A DNA stretch of 34,079 nt from Hyphomicrobiales bacterium (GTDB taxonomy: Bacteria > Pseudomonadota > Alphaproteobacteria > Rhizobiales > Aestuariivirgaceae). Shown here in pieces: positions 31,494-34,079 of the stretch. The DNA is taken from NCBI GenBank assembly GCA_026990765.1, contig JALXCV010000155.1:1-34079 (forward strand), read 5' to 3'. The first letter of the stretch is position 1. Each line of letters starts with the position of its first letter. A program made the translations under genes and the position numbers. Under the pieces are notes generated by a model that saw only the letters and a list, made by a program, of their open reading frames with translations, made no database searches and was not told where the DNA came from.

Positions 31494-33206
31494 TCAGCCT
31501 TTCTTTGCATTGCCGATGGCAAGCCGTTTAACCTTGCCGGCCTTTACCTGAAACAGATCGGTTGCAATCTGTGTCCATGCAGGCCGGTGGGTAATTGTAA
31601 CGATGGTGTAGCGTCCGGCAAGCTGTTTGACATTGGCGCATATTTCAGCTTCCACTTCAGGGTCAAGTGCGCTGGTAACTTCATCAAGGATAAGCAATTG
31701 CGGTTCGCCAACCAGTGCCCGTGCCAGTGATATGCGCTGGCGCTGGCCGCCGGACAGTTTGGTTCCGGTCTCGCCGACCGATGTATCAAGTCCTTGGTCA
31801 AGCTGTTTGACGAAATCGGCACAACCGGCCAGTTCCAGTGCCCTGAAACAGGCTGCATCTGTTATCCGGTCATCACCAAAGGTCAGATTTTCACGGATAG
31901 AACCGTGCAGCAGGGTCAATTCCTGGGGTACATAGCCGGTCATTGAACGCCATTGTTTGATCGATAAATCATCCAGCGGAATGTCGTCGATCAGGATGCT
32001 TCCTGATTGTGGTTTGTGCAATCCCAAAAGCAGATCGATCAAAGTGGTTTTGCCTGCCCCTGATGCACCCTGCAAAACGGTGATAGAGCCAGCCGGTATG
32101 GTAAAGTCAGCGCCTTTTATTATCTGTTTGTCGCCAAAGGAGAAATCTACATTTTCAAACCGGCAGTGTTTTTGCAGAACCGGGGTTTTTTCACCGCTGA
32201 AAGTTTCGGCATTTTTCTCAAGTTCTTCGGTCAGCTCGATGGTACGCCAATAGGCGCTTTCGATGGTGGCGGCGCGTTGCAGGGATTTTTGCATTTTGGT
32301 GATAAGGGCAATTGCCTGCATGAATACCACCCCCAAAACCACCATTTCTGATAAAGGAACTTCCAGGAAAGTGGCGGCAAAATATACACCAGAACCGATG
32401 AAGATGGTTTTAAGGGCTTCCTGGGCATAGGTCAGGCCATTGGTTGCCAGTGTCTGTTTGATCAGGGCGCGGCGCAGCTTGGTTATTCTTTTGGAGAAAA
32501 ACCGGTCGAAATGTTCGCGCCGCTGCATGGCCTTGATAGGTTTGATGTTGCCCATGGCATCAGCGACATAGGTAACCAGCAAGGAAGTGTGATCTGTCTG
32601 TTTGGAGCCGGCCTTGCCGGCTATGGTCACCAGCCGTTTCAGCAACAACACTACGACAGCGCCGGTAACTGCACCGGCCAGGGCCAGAGATGGCGAGATG
32701 AAAAAGGCAATAATAATATAAACGCCAGACTGGATTACAAATGAGACAAATCTGGCCGAGACGAAATAGGCACCACCAGCCCGGGTGGCATCATTGGAGA
32801 TGGCGTTGGCAATCTTGCCGGGGCGGTGACTGGTGAAGAAATCCCAGCGGGCGCTGAACAGGGCGTTGAGCATTTTGCGCCGGACATTGGTGGAAACTGT
32901 GGCCACTGATATGCCGGCATAGCTGAGAGCAATGAAGGTCATGACAGATTTCAGCACCATGGTAATGACGACGAAGGTGATGAGAGTGGCAAGATTGTTT
33001 TCCAGTCCCAGAAAATGTAATATGGTAGTGATATATTCATTGGCACGCGATGAGTTCTCACCTGCATCACCGCCAATTCTGGCGGCAACCGGTAACAGGC
33101 CGGTTATGCTTACAGCTTCGCTGAAACCGGCAAGCAACAGACATGTGAGCACCAGAAACGGGTTGGTTCCCTCGGCCCCGAAAAAAATCTTTATGACCTT
33201 GTTCAT
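31494..33206 (-). CDS. MsbA-type ABC exporter (fused permease and ATPase)
   Basis: A 570-residue half-transporter. Six N-terminal membrane helices (residues about 15-310) are followed by an ATPase domain with Walker A LQGASGAGKTTLIDLL, Q-loop GYVPQE, signature KLSGGQRQRISLARAL, Walker B LLILDEVTSALD and switch histidine ITHRP. All catalytic residues look intact. Such homodimers flip lipids or export peptides and drugs. Its position three bases before the ceramide synthase-like gene suggests a ceramide or glycosphingolipid flippase, which is inference. The frame opens at 33251; ATG 33206 (MNKVIKIFFG) gives the usual short leader before the first helix. Confidence 0.9.
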   Translation of the reverse strand: MNKVIKIFFGAEGTNPFLVLTCLLLAGFSEAVSITGLLPVAARIGGDAGENSSRANEYITTILHFLGLENNLATLITFVVITMVLKSVMTFIALSYAGISVATVSTNVRRKMLNALFSARWDFFTSHRPGKIANAISNDATRAGGAYFVSARFVSFVIQSGVYIIIAFFISPSLALAGAVTGAVVVLLLKRLVTIAGKAGSKQTDHTSLLVTYVADAMGNIKPIKAMQRREHFDRFFSKRITKLRRALIKQTLATNGLTYAQEALKTIFIGSGVYFAATFLEVPLSEMVVLGVVFMQAIALITKMQKSLQRAATIESAYWRTIELTEELEKNAETFSGEKTPVLQKHCRFENVDFSFGDKQIIKGADFTIPAGSITVLQGASGAGKTTLIDLLLGLHKPQSGSILIDDIPLDDLSIKQWRSMTGYVPQELTLLHGSIRENLTFGDDRITDAACFRALELAGCADFVKQLDQGLDTSVGETGTKLSGGQRQRISLARALVGEPQLLILDEVTSALDPEVEAEICANVKQLAGRYTIVTITHRPAWTQIATDLFQVKAGKVKRLAIGNAKKG

Positions 33207-33324
33207 TAAAATGGTGTCTGCCGGTTTTCCTATAAACTGCCGAACAAACATTCCTTAAACAGTTATTTGTTATTCATGAGATAGGCTTATTACCTCAACA
33301 CAGAGATGTTTCCAAGGTCATCAA

Positions 33325-33792
33325 ATGCAAAAGATACTGTTCCGCTATACATCGCGCCTGATACTGTACCCGTGGTACAGGATTTCTCGCGGCAAAACCC
33401 TTGGTGTCAGGGCCATGGTTCTGAACGAGAATAATGAGGTTTTGCTGATAACCCATACTTATGCGCCAGGCTGGCTGTTTCCAGGTGGCGGGGTTGATCG
33501 CGGCGAAACATTATATCATGCAATGGAGCGTGAACTGGTTGAAGAAGCATCAGTGCACCTGACCGGGCCAGCGGTTCTGCATGGCATGTTTGCCAATGAA
33601 AAGCAGTTTCGCGGTGATCATGTGGCGCTTTATGTGGTGCGTGAGTTCAGGCAGGATGACTGGAAACCGAATATGGAAATTGCCGATGCCGGATATTTCC
33701 CGCTTGATCAGCTCCCTGACGGGACAACCGGGGGAACAAAAAGGCGGCTGGATGAAGTTATCAATGGCAAACCAGTGTCGCAGCACTGGTAA
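33325..33792 (+). CDS. Nudix hydrolase
   Basis: A 155-residue Nudix protein. The box spans GGVDRGETLYHAMERELVEEAS at about residues 54-75, with G-x5-E-x7-R-E-x2-E-E all present; the Gly usually two residues after the last Glu is Ser here. LITHTYAPGWLFPGGG precedes it. The catalytic glutamates are intact, so an active hydrolase of a nucleoside diphosphate-linked compound is likely. Substrate unknown. It diverges from the ABC exporter gene. An inverted repeat overlaps its stop codon. Confidence 0.88.
   Translation: MQKILFRYTSRLILYPWYRISRGKTLGVRAMVLNENNEVLLITHTYAPGWLFPGGGVDRGETLYHAMERELVEEASVHLTGPAVLHGMFANEKQFRGDHVALYVVREFRQDDWKPNMEIADAGYFPLDQLPDGTTGGTKRRLDEVINGKPVSQHW
33771..33790 (+). terminator. 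Inverted repeat at the end of the Nudix gene
   Basis: ACCAGTG (33771-33777) and CACTGGT (33784-33790) are perfect 7-bp arms around six bases, ending at the stop codon of the Nudix gene. AAAATTG follows rather than a T-run, so it would be a weak or Rho-assisted end, or a 3' stabilising hairpin. Confidence 0.35.
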
Positions 33793-34012
33793 AATTGTGG
33801 ACGCCAGATGATTTGCATGATAACAGACTGGCTCAACGCAAAAATAAAAGCAGTATGGAAATGTCTCAACAGTTTTACAAAATGCGACGACGTATGAGCC
33901 GCCCCGGCGCGAAACTCATATAACGCTTTTGCTGTTGAACTGACAAAACCTCTTGAAATCCTGACAGTAAAAGCCTTGCAACCTACAAGACATTTTACAA
34001 GGCACTGCCACG
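33793..34012. other. Non-coding gap between the Nudix gene and the last partial gene
   Basis: No convincing gene is visible in these 220 bases on either strand. The stretch is A/T-rich in places and probably contains the promoter of the gene that starts at 34013. I cannot name a -35/-10 pair with confidence. Confidence 0.4.
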
Positions 34013-34079
34013 ATGAATACCCAAAACCCAATCAATATCTGTCGGCAAACGGCTGACGATCACACCGCTGTTGAAACCC
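34013..34079 (+). CDS. Start of a probable GNAT acetyltransferase (partial)
   Basis: An ATG at 34013, about ten bases after ACAAGG, opens a frame that stays open to the end of the window (22 codons). The visible residues include INICRQTADDHTAVET, which looks like the first strand and helix of a GNAT N-acetyltransferase (I-R-x-A-x-x-x-D-x-x-A-V). Too little is present to be sure, and the gene continues outside the window. Confidence 0.4.
   Translation, partial: MNTQNPINICRQTADDHTAVET

Noticed and set aside
1-34079. CRISPR arrays, insertion sequences, prophage or tRNA genes
   Set aside because: None seen: no spaced direct repeats, transposase, integrase or cloverleaf pattern was noticed on either strand.

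Overview
The window looks like chromosomal DNA of an alphaproteobacterium of moderate GC. It carries the conserved series CCA-adding enzyme, Nudix CoA pyrophosphatase and DUF1285 facing MoxR, DUF58 and a BatA-like/DUF4159 protein, together with TrxC and LptF/LptG. Genes are tightly packed with many 1-4 base stop/start overlaps. I see no transposase, phage gene, CRISPR array, rRNA or tRNA. The order within the class cannot be fixed from what I can read.

The main theme is a sphingolipid (ceramide) island in three blocks. Block 1 (about 2397-6724, plus strand) holds a fatty acyl-AMP ligase/acyl-ACP synthetase, a CerR-like ceramide reductase, a dedicated acyl carrier protein and serine palmitoyltransferase. 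Block 2 (about 11961-19471) is a minus-strand operon: metallophosphoesterase, HIT protein, LptF, LptG, CDP-alcohol phosphatidyltransferase, CpgB-like lipid kinase and a Tam41-like nucleotidyltransferase. A LicC-type nucleotidyltransferase gene diverges from its head. Block 3 (about 29579-33251, minus) holds an MsbA-type ABC exporter, a bCerS-like ceramide synthase and a MobA-like nucleotidyltransferase. Together these could charge a fatty acid onto the ACP, condense it with serine, N-acylate and reduce the product, phosphorylate the ceramide, add a head group through a CDP-activated intermediate, flip it and carry it to the outer membrane. The five ceramide genes match the set known from Caulobacter. 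The head-group chemistry and the export role are inference.

Other genes lie between the blocks. 1-2245: the end of an MFS transporter, a GST, a small periplasmic cytochrome c and an unrecognised C-terminally anchored protein. 6725-11801: a GDT1-family manganese exporter preceded by a convincing yybP-ykoY manganese riboswitch, a nitronate monooxygenase-like enzyme, a DUF2157/GDYXXLXY membrane pair, a LysE exporter, a VOC protein and thioredoxin 2. 19481-29566: a sulfotransferase, CCA-adding enzyme, CoA pyrophosphatase, DUF1285, and the MoxR-DUF58-BatA/DUF4159-VWA envelope module. 33325 to the end: a Nudix hydrolase and the first codons of a probable GNAT acetyltransferase.
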